Assembly: GCA_964439415.1 (NCBI GenBank) | Contig: CAYTOJ010000060.1 | Coordinates: 1 to 11,584 of the forward strand | Source of the DNA: CAYTOJ01 sp964439415 | Lineage (GTDB): Bacteria; Pseudomonadota; Alphaproteobacteria; Rickettsiales; CAZAGG01 | DNA length: 11,584 bases | Reading direction: 5' to 3' | Shown: positions 1 through 6,451 of the stretch, piece by piece | Position numbering within the stretch: position 1 is the stretch's first letter | How the letters are laid out: every line of letters starts with the position of its first letter | Notes under the pieces: model-generated | What the model was told of the DNA's origin: nothing | Seen by the model: only the letters and a program-made list of their open reading frames with translations | The model's database searches: none | Made by a program: the position numbers and the translations under genes

Positions 1-18
1 CAATCCAGCCCCATGCGC
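1..18 (+). repeat. Fragment of the three-hairpin dispersed repeat (core right half)
   Basis: The first 18 bases are identical to 4441-4458 and 8028-8045: the end of the loop plus the CCATGCGC right arm of the conserved central hairpin. Identity stops exactly at the end of that arm. The following bases (TCTTGATG) differ from the GT-TATACTG that continues in the full copies, so this is either a truncated or rearranged copy or an assembly edge. Confidence 0.8.
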
Positions 19-127
19 TCTTGATGCCGATGTCGTTGACTGGCTCAAAAGCATGGGAGAGGATGGTTATCAAACCCGAGCCAATCTTATTCTAAGAGCT
101 GCGATGGAGCATAGTAAGCCATTATAA
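1..127 (+). CDS. BrnA-type antitoxin, C-terminal part (5' end missing)
   Basis: An open frame enters from the left edge (first full codon at base 2) and stops with TAA at 125-127. The final residues, LDADVVDWLKSMG followed by GYQTRAN and LILRAAM, match the C-terminal ribbon-helix-helix signature of BrnA antitoxins (DUF4415), which typically read D-DV--W-K--G-GYQTR-N--LR. BrnA neutralises the BrnT RNase toxin and represses its own operon. The first six codons (NPAPCA) are not typical of BrnA. They are the in-frame reading of the dispersed repeat core that also occurs at 4441-4458 and 8028-8045. Either the repeat is inserted in the gene, or the contig begins at a repeat junction. The brnT partner is not in the window. 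The family call is fairly good; intactness cannot be judged. Confidence 0.62.
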   Translation, partial: NPAPCALDADVVDWLKSMGEDGYQTRANLILRAAMEHSKPL

Positions 128-152
128 AATACTTCGGTTTGTGTACAAAGGA

Positions 153-185
153 CACAGGCGCTATAATTTTGCGTATTAGCCTGTG
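153..185. repeat. Short inverted repeat upstream of the sensor-kinase gene
   Basis: CACAGGC at 153-159 is the exact reverse complement of GCCTGTG at 179-185, separated by 19 AT-rich bases. It lies between the brnA stop and the PAS/HisKA gene. No T-run follows, so it is not a typical terminator. It could be an operator or chance. Nothing else stands out in 128-265. Confidence 0.3.
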
Positions 186-265
186 AATGAATCTGATTTA
201 TATTTCTAAGGTTAGGCCGCATGTGTTAGTGATGATTATAGTAAAAAAAGAGTTACCTGCTGAAA

Positions 266-1501
266 ATGGCGTTAACCAAAGATATTCTGCGGAAAGCGGC
301 GAAGGCTCCCAAGGTGGCGGAGCTAGGGCATATAGCGCGTAAATCAGTCTCGCCATATTTCATAGAAGCTCTGGATAATATCAAGGAAGGTGTGTTGATA
401 ACGGGGTATAAGCCTGTTGGTAATAATAGTGATGCCCGTGGAATGTTCTGTGAAGAAGCTGTGATTTATGCCAATCAGGCTTTTTGTGACATAATTGGCC
501 GCAAGCATTACTCCCCGCTGGAGGGTAAATTCCTCAGAAAAGTTTTTTTAGAGCATTTTAACCTGCCTGATCTAGAGAAAAAATATGGGGATATAAACCC
601 GGCATCCAGATTTAAATTCCATCTCAAAGCGCTGGGCGATGGCTCTGATTTTACTGTGGAGCGTTCGCCTTCATTCAGTAATCCCAAGTTAGAGCGTCAT
701 ATTTACTGCTTCCGCAGTGGTAAGGAAAAACTGGGGCTTGGCGTCCGTGGCGATGGAGACAGGCAGATCAGGCTGTCACGCAAATTGCTCTCGGATCTCA
801 GTCATGAAATCAGAACGCCGCTTAATGCTATTATTGGTTTCTCGGAGATGATTCAGAGCGAGGTCTTTGGTTCTGTGGATAACTCCCGCTATCGCTCCTA
901 TATTCAGGATATAGTAAGTAGTGGCCGGGATTTGTTGTCAACGCTAGGCTCAATGCTGGAGCTGACCAGGCTTGAATCAGGTCTGGGGCGCATGGGTGCT
1001 ATGGAAAGCGACCTGGTGGAATCATTAAATGTTGTGCTTGTGGATATAAGGCCTAAGGCTCTGGAGTATAACGTTGATGTCAGAGTGGAATCCTGTGAAT
1101 ATCCTGTGAATATCTCTGTGGAGCAAACGGTACTGGAGAGGATTCTGCAATGGTCGCTATCCTTCCTTTCCAGGTTATCAAGTCAGGGTGGCGTAATTAA
1201 TGCCGGAATATCTATAACCCCTGACGGCAGGGGGAAGCTGCTTATGAGCTTTACCGCAAATAATCACCGTAAAGGTATGGAAAAGCGCGGCAGTTCAAAA
1301 TCCTTCACCTGTAACGATGAGGAGAACTCCTTTAACCTCTTCCTGGCGCGCAGGTTCCTGAGGATGATAGGCGGTTACATGGAGGTGCAGAGAGGGGATG
1401 ATTCAGCGATGCAGGGGCTAGCCTTATACTTCCCCGGCCTGGAGCAGGAGGAGGATAAGGATAAGCCTGGCCTCAATAAACTGTTGGTTCCTACAGCTTG
1501 A
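266..1501 (+). CDS. PAS and HisKA domain protein with a degenerate ATPase domain
   Basis: The protein has 411 residues and no evident signal peptide or membrane segment, so it is probably cytoplasmic. Residues about 34-150 look like a PAS sensor (EGVLITGYKP, then IYANQAFCDIIGR). Residues about 168-240 form a HisKA dimerisation helix pair with an intact H-box, LSHEIRTPLNAIIGF, placing the phospho-acceptor at His180. The following region (about 250-392) sits where the HATPase_c domain should be, but the N-box asparagines are absent (ILQWSLSFLSRLSSQGG replaces the usual N---NA-K pattern) and I see no D-G-G G1 box. It may therefore be a pseudokinase, a phosphatase or a histidine phosphotransferase of the ChpT/DivL kind rather than an active kinase; that is inference. 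An in-frame TAA at 242-244 leaves ATG 266 as the first usable ATG. No response regulator is adjacent. It ends 32 bp before smpB. Confidence 0.8.
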   Translation: MALTKDILRKAAKAPKVAELGHIARKSVSPYFIEALDNIKEGVLITGYKPVGNNSDARGMFCEEAVIYANQAFCDIIGRKHYSPLEGKFLRKVFLEHFNLPDLEKKYGDINPASRFKFHLKALGDGSDFTVERSPSFSNPKLERHIYCFRSGKEKLGLGVRGDGDRQIRLSRKLLSDLSHEIRTPLNAIIGFSEMIQSEVFGSVDNSRYRSYIQDIVSSGRDLLSTLGSMLELTRLESGLGRMGAMESDLVESLNVVLVDIRPKALEYNVDVRVESCEYPVNISVEQTVLERILQWSLSFLSRLSSQGGVINAGISITPDGRGKLLMSFTANNHRKGMEKRGSSKSFTCNDEENSFNLFLARRFLRMIGGYMEVQRGDDSAMQGLALYFPGLEQEEDKDKPGLNKLLVPTA

Positions 1502-1533
1502 CTTTGCCACGCTTCAAGCTTTAAGCCTGAGTC

Positions 1534-1992
1534 ATGGCAGAAAATGGTAGAATAGCTGATAACCGCAAGGCGCGTTTTAATTATGCGATAGAGGAGGCAT
1601 TTGAGGCAGGCATTGCTCTGTTTGGATCTGAGGTAAAGTCCCTCAGGACAAAGGGCTGCAACATCGCGGATTCATACGCCGAGGTTAAAGAAGGCGAAGT
1701 CTGGCTGATAAACGCTGATATAAGTGAATATCAGGGAGCCAGACATCTGACGCACGAGCCGAAGAGGCCGCGCAAGCTGTTACTGCGCGCTAAAGAGATT
1801 AAACGCCTGACCGGTAAACTGAAAACCAAAGGTTTGACCATGGTTCCGCTTAGTATGTATTTTAACCGCAAAGGCCTGGTAAAGCTTGAGATTGCTCTGG
1901 TTAAAGGCAAAAAAGAGTATGAAAAGCGCGATACTATTCTGGATAGAGACTGGCAGCGTCAGAAGGAGAGAATTTTTAAAGATAAATGGTGA
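1534..1992 (+). CDS. smpB: SsrA-binding protein SmpB
   Basis: SmpB binds tmRNA and delivers it to stalled ribosomes for trans-translation. The 152-residue length matches the family. Diagnostic stretches include the NRKARFNYAIEEAFEAGI segment near the N-terminus, GSEVKSLR, the central SEYQGARHLTHEPKRPRKLLL segment split by ordinary positions, MVPLSMYFNRKGLVKLEIAL, GKKEYEKRD, and a basic C-terminal tail (DWQRQKERIFKDKW) that enters the decoding channel. The ATG at 1534 starts directly before the conserved region; no clear Shine-Dalgarno motif precedes it. It is 32 bp downstream of the PAS/HisKA gene on the same strand and may be cotranscribed. It converges on the OmpA-family gene; the 86-bp gap has small palindromes (CCGCC/GGCGG) but no convincing terminator. 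No tmRNA gene is visible in the window. Confidence 0.97.
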   Translation: MAENGRIADNRKARFNYAIEEAFEAGIALFGSEVKSLRTKGCNIADSYAEVKEGEVWLINADISEYQGARHLTHEPKRPRKLLLRAKEIKRLTGKLKTKGLTMVPLSMYFNRKGLVKLEIALVKGKKEYEKRDTILDRDWQRQKERIFKDKW

Positions 1993-2078
1993 CCCGCCAG
2001 GCGGCAGCACGGACTGCACAGGCTGGTGAAATAAAAACGTTTGAAAGGTTCAGAGGCTTATTTTAGTTAGCGGGTATA

Positions 2079-3530
2079 TCAATTGCCTTTGATGGCGATA
2101 AGGTCAACCCGATCCGGATTGCCGCCGTTAGATTTGTTACCTTTGGATTGAACAAAAATACGGGCTTTATCAATTCCGTTATCAACCAGATATGTCCTGA
2201 CTGCCAGAGCCCGGCTTAATGAAATGCGGCGGGAGGCGCTGGCCTGTTCCTCGCTGCCGGATGCATAGGCGATTATGTTGATTTTTACATCAGCCATTGG
2301 TTTTATTTTTGCAATCAACTGCTGTAACTGGCCTTGCACTGAGATTGGAAGCTCAGTCTCAGTCTCCACGAAAGGTATGCTTAAGGTTACGCCGGGCTGA
2401 GTGGTATCACCTGCTGCCGGTGCTTGCGCGGCGGGTGGAGCCTTAGCCTGCTCCCTCTGCTGGGGAGGCGTAGGGGCGGGGGACGCTTCAGGTAATTGCG
2501 GCAGTGCTGGCGCATCCTCCTGAACTTTCGGCAGTGCTGGGACTGGCGCTAACTTGGCTTGCGCTGGTGGAGTCGCTGGTGCTTGCGTCTTGTCGGTTTT
2601 TATATCAGGCAGTGGCGGCAGGTTGTTAGATTCATCTACGTTAGGCAGTTGTGGTGCTGCTACTTTTTGTAATTCCGGCTTTGGTAATGGTGCTGGTAAT
2701 GCAGGCGCTGCGGCTACTGGTTTTGGCTGTTCAGGTTGCGCTGTAACCTCTGGCATGGTGGGTATTGGTGCGGCGTTCTGGTGGGTATTTGCCTGTGTTT
2801 GTTTTGCAGGCTCTAACCTTGCTGGCTCATTGACGCTTTCAGGTTTTGCAATCTGTGCTTTGGGTAACTGCGGCAGATTTGGTGTGGGCGGTGCAGCCGG
2901 GGCTAAATCAGCCTCATTAGTTGGCTCTTCCTGCTGCTGTATTTGCGGTGCTGGAATATTTCGCGTTACTACTGGCTTGACTGGGGCGCTGGCTGCACTT
3001 TTTGCAACGGCATTACTGCTAGTGGTTGCTTGTGGTTGGGGCAGTTTTTCCTGGTGCGTTTCACTTGACTCAATAGTGGTGGCTTTTTTGACCGGGGCAG
3101 GGGGCACTGCGGCTGGTTTGGGCGGCAGTGGCGGCAGTGTGGCAGTTGGCATACGTACAGGCTCAACCGGCTGATCAACTGCCGCTTCAAAAACCTGTTC
3201 CTTGTTAGTGTTAGTCAGCGCTTTTTTAATTTCGTTTTCCTTGATTGAATTTATGCTCTTTACAGATTGAACAGTTTCACTAACCGCCCCAACTGAACTG
3301 GATGCCTTAGATTCGGCTGTAATGTTCAAAGTGCCTTTGCCCTCTAAAAGGCGGCGGATTTCCATATCCTGGAGCCTGGCGGCGGCGCTGCGGCGCTTCT
3401 GTTTTGGGCGCTCCAGCTCATCCAGAGCTTGCAGGTTGATTTCTACCGATGGCAAATCCTGCCCCACAAAATCAGCCAGTGCTATTGCGGGATAAAATGC
3501 TGCCAGTACGAATAACCAGTATTTTTTCAT
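2079..3530 (-). CDS. Proline-rich OmpA-family envelope protein
   Basis: The protein has 483 residues. Residues 1-19 form a signal peptide (MKKYWLFVLAAFYPAIALA, likely cleaved before Asp20), so it is exported. Residues about 120-375 are low-complexity, rich in Pro, Ala and Gln, with recurring LP-LP units (LPPLPPKP, LPQLPKAQ, LPPLPDI, ALPQLPEA); such a stretch can span the periplasm, as in TonB. Residues about 380-482 form an OmpA C-terminal domain: RRISLSRALAVRTYL, NGIDKARI, then GNPDRVDL. The usual GHTD motif that contacts peptidoglycan through its Asp reads AYASG here, while the paired Arg (R440) is retained. From memory, the same A-Y-A-S-G variant occurs in an alphaproteobacterial subfamily. 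It starts 21 bp after the suhB stop, so the two are probably one transcript. A role tethering the envelope to peptidoglycan is inferred. Confidence 0.87.
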   Translation of the reverse strand: MKKYWLFVLAAFYPAIALADFVGQDLPSVEINLQALDELERPKQKRRSAAARLQDMEIRRLLEGKGTLNITAESKASSSVGAVSETVQSVKSINSIKENEIKKALTNTNKEQVFEAAVDQPVEPVRMPTATLPPLPPKPAAVPPAPVKKATTIESSETHQEKLPQPQATTSSNAVAKSAASAPVKPVVTRNIPAPQIQQQEEPTNEADLAPAAPPTPNLPQLPKAQIAKPESVNEPARLEPAKQTQANTHQNAAPIPTMPEVTAQPEQPKPVAAAPALPAPLPKPELQKVAAPQLPNVDESNNLPPLPDIKTDKTQAPATPPAQAKLAPVPALPKVQEDAPALPQLPEASPAPTPPQQREQAKAPPAAQAPAAGDTTQPGVTLSIPFVETETELPISVQGQLQQLIAKIKPMADVKINIIAYASGSEEQASASRRISLSRALAVRTYLVDNGIDKARIFVQSKGNKSNGGNPDRVDLIAIKGN

Positions 3531-3551
3531 AAGCGTTACCGCAAGATTTAA

Positions 3552-4349
3552 TTATTTCAATAACGTAACCATGTTGGAATGGATGCTCCCATTAGTGGCC
3601 ATTATAGTACCGCCAAACAGCGGATTACCGCCATTATCCACTTCAGTTACCCGTCCACCCGCTTCCTGCACCAGTATAATGCCAGCGGCTATATCCCACG
3701 GTTGAATGCTGCGGCGGTAGAATGCATCGTAACGGCCAGCGGCAACATAGGCCATATCCAGCGCGGCGGAGCCTGTGCAACGCACCCCTAAAGTCAGGGC
3801 TGATATTTTCTGCAAATCACTAAAATAACGGGGATCGGGCTTTTTCTTGGGCGGACTGCCGGGAGCCATTATGCATTCCTCAACTTTCTCCCGCCTAGAT
3901 ACGCGCAGGCGGCGGTGGTTCAGGTAAGCGCCAAAACCACGTTCTGCCCAGTATAACTCATCAAGCAGAGGGTCATAAATAACCCCGGCAAGCACCTCGG
4001 AATCGCCGTTTTTATGCCTTCTCTCAAGACCTAGCGATATGCAGAAATATGGTATGCCACGCATGAAGTTGGAAGTGCCGTCTATAGGGTCTATAATAAA
4101 GCGGTATTCCGGGTTTGAGCCAATCTTCTCCCCGGCTTCCTCGCTTAATACTCCCCAGTCCGGCCTGGCTTTGCCGAGCATGGAGATTAATTTTTTCTCA
4201 GCGGCCAGATCGGAGCTGGTAACAAAATCAAACGTTCCCTTAGGCGATACCTGGAGATTCTCAATTTCTCCAAAGTCACGCCTTATGCCCTTGGATGCGG
4301 CTAACACCGCGTCGACCATTATCTTGATATTTGCTGAATAGGTCGTCAT
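3552..4349 (-). CDS. suhB: Inositol monophosphatase family protein (SuhB-like)
   Basis: This is a Mg-dependent phosphomonoesterase of the inositol-1-monophosphatase family; SuhB members can also act in rRNA transcription antitermination. The 265-residue length is standard. Metal-site motifs are complete: LSEEAG around Glu70, DPIDGTSNF at 87-95 with Asp87 and Asp90, and the second signature PWDIAAG at 217-223 with Asp219. The substrate could be an inositol phosphate or a related sugar phosphate. It lies between efp and the OmpA-family gene on the same strand; efp–suhB is a recurrent alphaproteobacterial order. The gap to efp is 251 bp and holds repeat copy A, so it may have its own promoter there. 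No Shine-Dalgarno motif is visible before the ATG (minus-strand sequence is AT-rich). Confidence 0.92.
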   Translation of the reverse strand: MTTYSANIKIMVDAVLAASKGIRRDFGEIENLQVSPKGTFDFVTSSDLAAEKKLISMLGKARPDWGVLSEEAGEKIGSNPEYRFIIDPIDGTSNFMRGIPYFCISLGLERRHKNGDSEVLAGVIYDPLLDELYWAERGFGAYLNHRRLRVSRREKVEECIMAPGSPPKKKPDPRYFSDLQKISALTLGVRCTGSAALDMAYVAAGRYDAFYRRSIQPWDIAAGIILVQEAGGRVTEVDNGGNPLFGGTIMATNGSIHSNMVTLLK

Positions 4350-4378
4350 TTATAAATAAACTTTAAATTACTAGGATT

Positions 4379-4519
4379 GATATACCCATCGCACTTCAAG
4401 AGTGCGATAGGTATATCTTTTATTTGTTGCGCATGGCCGCCAATCCAGCCCCATGCGCGTCTATACTGCTCGCTACTTGCCTGCAAAGAATCAACACTCT
4501 TCATACGCGAGCAGTATAG
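4379..4519 (+). repeat. Three-hairpin dispersed element, copy A
   Basis: Three consecutive inverted repeats. Hairpin 1 has arms 4379-4395 and 4401-4417 around loop TCAAG (one C·A mismatch). The central hairpin has arms GCGCATGG 4429-4436 and CCATGCGC 4451-4458 around a 14-nt loop. Hairpin 2 has perfect 13-bp arms 4461-4473 and 4507-4519 around a 33-nt loop. The 34 nt at 4427-4460 are identical to 8014-8047. Outside this core the stem sequences differ from copy B but stay paired, so structure rather than sequence is conserved. It fills much of the 251-bp gap between efp and suhB. Read on + the first hairpin is followed by a T-rich tract; read on - (the direction of efp and suhB) it follows an A-rich tract. 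It encodes no convincing protein. The 81 bp between it and the efp stop show nothing else. Confidence 0.88.
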
Positions 4520-4600
4520 TATTAGTCCAAATTAAGACTTACCAAAAGCGTCTATTGGTTAAGGAATTATTAAGATATGATAATATGACTGGCAATGTAT

Positions 4601-5167
4601 TTATTTTGCTCGCTCAACGTATGAGCCGTCAGATGTGTTAACTATTATCTTCTCACCGGATTCTATAAATGGTGGAACCATTGTTCTAAGGCCATTAGCC
4701 AGTATTGCAGGCTTGTAAGAGGATGCGGCGGTCTGCCCCTTTACCACCGGATCAGCTTCAATTATCTCCATAACTACTGTAGCTGGTAATTCTACCGATA
4801 GCGGATTTCCTTCATACATCTGCATTAAAACTTTCATACCTTCCTGCAGGAAGGCGGCCGGCGCGCCAATAATTTCCTTATTCAGGGTGATCTGCTCGAA
4901 GCTTTCCTGATCCATGAAGGCATAACCGTTGTCGCCTTCGTTATACAGGTATTGAAAATCGCGGTTATCCAGATGCGCTTTTTCAATAGTCTCGGATGAA
5001 CGGAAACGCTCGTTAGTTTTGGTTCCGCTTTTAATATCCTTCATTTCCACCTGCATGTAAGCGCCGCCTTTGCCCGGCTGCACATGCTGGGTTTTCAGCA
5101 CCTGCCACAAACGGTTATTATACTCCAGAATGTTGCCTACTCTAATGTCTACACAGCTTATCTTCAT
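4601..5167 (-). CDS. efp: Translation elongation factor P
   Basis: EF-P binds between the P and E sites and relieves ribosome stalling at polyproline stretches; the neighbouring OmpA-family gene encodes a proline-rich protein that would be a likely client. The start chosen at 5167 gives 188 residues beginning [18 protein letters not shown], the normal family N-terminus, and has an AAGGA motif six bases upstream; an ATG seven codons earlier lacks family similarity. The tip loop [10 protein letters not shown] carries Lys33, equivalent to the modified Lys34 of E. coli EF-P. Domain II and III signatures follow: [39 protein letters not shown] and a terminal [13 protein letters not shown]. It is divergent from aroE across a 110-bp gap and upstream of suhB on the same strand. 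Confidence 0.96.
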   Translation of the reverse strand: MKISCVDIRVGNILEYNNRLWQVLKTQHVQPGKGGAYMQVEMKDIKSGTKTNERFRSSETIEKAHLDNRDFQYLYNEGDNGYAFMDQESFEQITLNKEIIGAPAAFLQEGMKVLMQMYEGNPLSVELPATVVMEIIEADPVVKGQTAASSYKPAILANGLRTMVPPFIESGEKIIVNTSDGSYVERAK

Positions 5168-5277
5168 AAAATTCCTTGCCTGAATCAAAAATATCGCATG
5201 GTTATAGAGCAGGTTTTTTATCTAGCAAGTGTTGCTATAAGATTGCATTATCCGGCTAACGTATACGATATGGAAAT

Positions 5278-6258
5278 ATGCCGATAAAATCCGCTAAAGC
5301 AGCTCTGGCCGGGGTGGTTGGCTATCCCGTCAGTCATTCTCTGTCACCGCTTCTGCATAATTACTGGCTGGAGAAATACGGTATCGATGGCGCATATATG
5401 GCGCTGCCGCTAGTGTGCCGTCTCACGCAAAGCCTTGCAGATAAAACGCCCGCAGATGCTGGTAAGCGTGAGACAACAAGCACACTGGCCTTTAAAGATA
5501 GTGTAGCGTTTTCTCCTGTATCACTGATAAGCGATGCACGAGACGATACACTAGTGCGGGAGAATTTTAAATCATCAATAATGAATCTGCTGGATATGGG
5601 TTTTAAGGGCGTGAATGTCACGCTGCCATACAAGGAATATGCGCTGGATATCAGCCATGAAGCGGATGATGCTGCGGCCAGGATAAAAGCTGCTAATACC
5701 CTGGTTTTCCGCGATGGAAAAATTCTGGCATATAATACTGATGCTTCCGGCTTTCTGGTTGACCTGAAAGCTAACTTCCCGAATCTCCAGGCTGATGGCG
5801 CAGCGGTGATTTTAGGGGCTGGCGGTGCTGCCAAGGCGGTGGCTTATGCGCTGGAGCTTATGGGCTATAGAGAAATATATATAGTCAGCCGCAGTAAAGC
5901 AAAAGCTGAGGAAATACCTAATACTCAGCATGTTGATTGGAATCTGAGAGGGGAGGCGCTCAACAACTGCGCCCTGCTGGTAAACTGCACAAGCCTTGGC
6001 ATGAAGGGGGCGGAGGCTCTTGAGATACCACTGGAGATGATGAAGCCGGATTCAATAGTCTACGATATTATATATAATCCACTGCAAACGCAGTTGGTAA
6101 AAGCGGCGCTCGGCAGGGGGCATCCCGCCGCGAATGGGCTTGGTATGCTTATTAATCAGGCCGTGCCGGGCTTTAAAATGTGGTATGGCGTGGATAAGAA
6201 CTTAGAAGATGATTTTGAAGAAATTAGCAGAATGCTATCATCGGTTTTATCAAAATAA
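5278..6258 (+). CDS. aroE: Shikimate dehydrogenase with an in-frame insertion
   Basis: AroE reduces 3-dehydroshikimate to shikimate with NADPH in aromatic amino acid synthesis. Family features in order: GYPVSHSLSPLLHN at 15-28 (substrate serines), NVTLPYKE at 113-120 with catalytic Lys119, NTDASGF at 153-159 with catalytic Asp154, the nucleotide-binding loop LGAGGAAKAV at 179-188, VNCTSLGM, and GLGMLINQA near the C-terminus. The protein is 326 residues, whereas the family is usually 270-285. The excess is residues about 47-94, between the YMALPL strand and the NFKSSIMNLLDMGFKGVNVT segment, and it coincides with a palindromic DNA insert. Both catalytic residues flank the insert intact, so the enzyme may be functional with a surface loop. 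ATG 5278 begins just before the conserved region. No clear promoter was found in the 110-bp gap to efp. Confidence 0.95.
   Translation: MPIKSAKAALAGVVGYPVSHSLSPLLHNYWLEKYGIDGAYMALPLVCRLTQSLADKTPADAGKRETTSTLAFKDSVAFSPVSLISDARDDTLVRENFKSSIMNLLDMGFKGVNVTLPYKEYALDISHEADDAAARIKAANTLVFRDGKILAYNTDASGFLVDLKANFPNLQADGAAVILGAGGAAKAVAYALELMGYREIYIVSRSKAKAEEIPNTQHVDWNLRGEALNNCALLVNCTSLGMKGAEALEIPLEMMKPDSIVYDIIYNPLQTQLVKAALGRGHPAANGLGMLINQAVPGFKMWYGVDKNLEDDFEEISRMLSSVLSK
5407..5559 (+). repeat. Palindromic element inserted in frame in aroE
   Basis: The extra AroE segment is bounded by imperfect inverted repeats: CCGCTAGTGT at 5407-5416 and ACACTAGTGCGG at 5548-5559. Inside are two hairpins. The left one pairs CTAGTGTGC (5410-5418) with GCACACTGG (5480-5488, one mismatch) and GTCTCACGC (5420-5428) with GCGTGAGAC (5466-5474). 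The right one pairs TAGTGTA (5499-5505) with TACACTA (5547-5553). The frame is open throughout and adds about 48 residues. In behaviour this resembles Rickettsia palindromic elements, which insert in frame in housekeeping genes; I do not claim it belongs to a named RPE family. Confidence 0.82.
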
Positions 6259-6264
6259 AGGCTG

Positions 6265-6317
6265 TAAAAAGAATGGGGTGGAGCTTTCAGAGGCCATTCC
6301 GCCACTTTAAACCCCAC
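6265..6317 (-). terminator. Possible intrinsic terminator for the small minus-strand ORF
   Basis: On the minus strand GTGGGGT (6317-6311) can pair with ACCCCAT (6279-6273), followed by CTTTTTAC. The stem encloses about 31 nt with little inner pairing, so this is a weak candidate. It lies just beyond the aroE stop. Confidence 0.33.
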
Positions 6318-6332
6318 TCCTATTCAATTGTG

Positions 6333-6361
6333 GGTGAGCCTAGAGGTTATCTAGGCTCACC
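6333..6361. repeat. Perfect 12-bp hairpin spanning the small ORF's stop codon
   Basis: GGTGAGCCTAGA at 6333-6344 and TCTAGGCTCACC at 6350-6361 are perfectly complementary around a 5-nt loop. On the minus strand the loop contains the TAA stop of the 34-codon ORF. No T-run follows on either strand. It may protect or end transcripts of aroE (+) and the small ORF (-). Confidence 0.7.
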
Positions 6362-6451
6362 ACACTCGGCACACGCCCCGTCTCGTGTGGCGGTGCGTTT
6401 GCGACAGTACGAACAATAAGTTCCAAAAAATTGCAAAATTTTTGACAACAT
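6347..6451 (-). CDS. Putative 34-residue zinc-ribbon micropeptide
   Basis: Minus-strand ORF starting at ATG 6451-6449 and ending at TAA 6349-6347. The translation begins MLSKILQFFGT and continues CSYC, RKRTATRDGA, CAECGEPR. Two C-x2-C knuckles (Cys13/Cys16 and Cys28/Cys31) separated by 11 residues are the pattern of a four-cysteine zinc ribbon, preceded by a short hydrophobic or amphipathic helix. A strong Shine-Dalgarno sequence GGGAGGG lies at 6462-6456, 4 bases from the ATG; no other gene here has one this strong. It occupies the aroE–coaE gap and runs opposite to both. A 12-bp hairpin covers its stop, and a weak terminator candidate follows. I do not recognise a family. Support is motif plus ribosome-binding site; a chance ORF remains possible at this length. 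Confidence 0.55.
   Translation of the reverse strand: MLSKILQFFGTYCSYCRKRTATRDGACAECGEPR

Noticed and set aside
2554..3174. Long plus-strand open frame (206 codons) opposite the OmpA-family gene
   Set aside because: It is the antisense shadow of the Pro/Ala-rich region; the Gly/Ala/Cys-rich translation is what reversed proline codons produce.
4379..4519. Reading the repeats as a CRISPR array or as transposon ends
   Set aside because: There are only two full copies 3.5 kb apart, no spacers, no cas genes, and no transposase in the window.
4453..4641. 62-codon plus-strand frame starting inside repeat copy A
   Set aside because: It begins in the repeat, runs into the 3' end of efp on the other strand, and has no ribosome-binding site or recognisable motif.
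5361..5834. 157-codon minus-strand frame opposite aroE
   Set aside because: It is a shadow of aroE and its insert, with Ser/Ala-rich translation and no motif.
6369..6391. CACACG/CGTGTG inverted repeat sharing CACGAGAC (reverse strand) with the aroE insert
   Set aside because: Eight shared bases are too few to claim a related element, and the sequence is explained by the small zinc-ribbon ORF.
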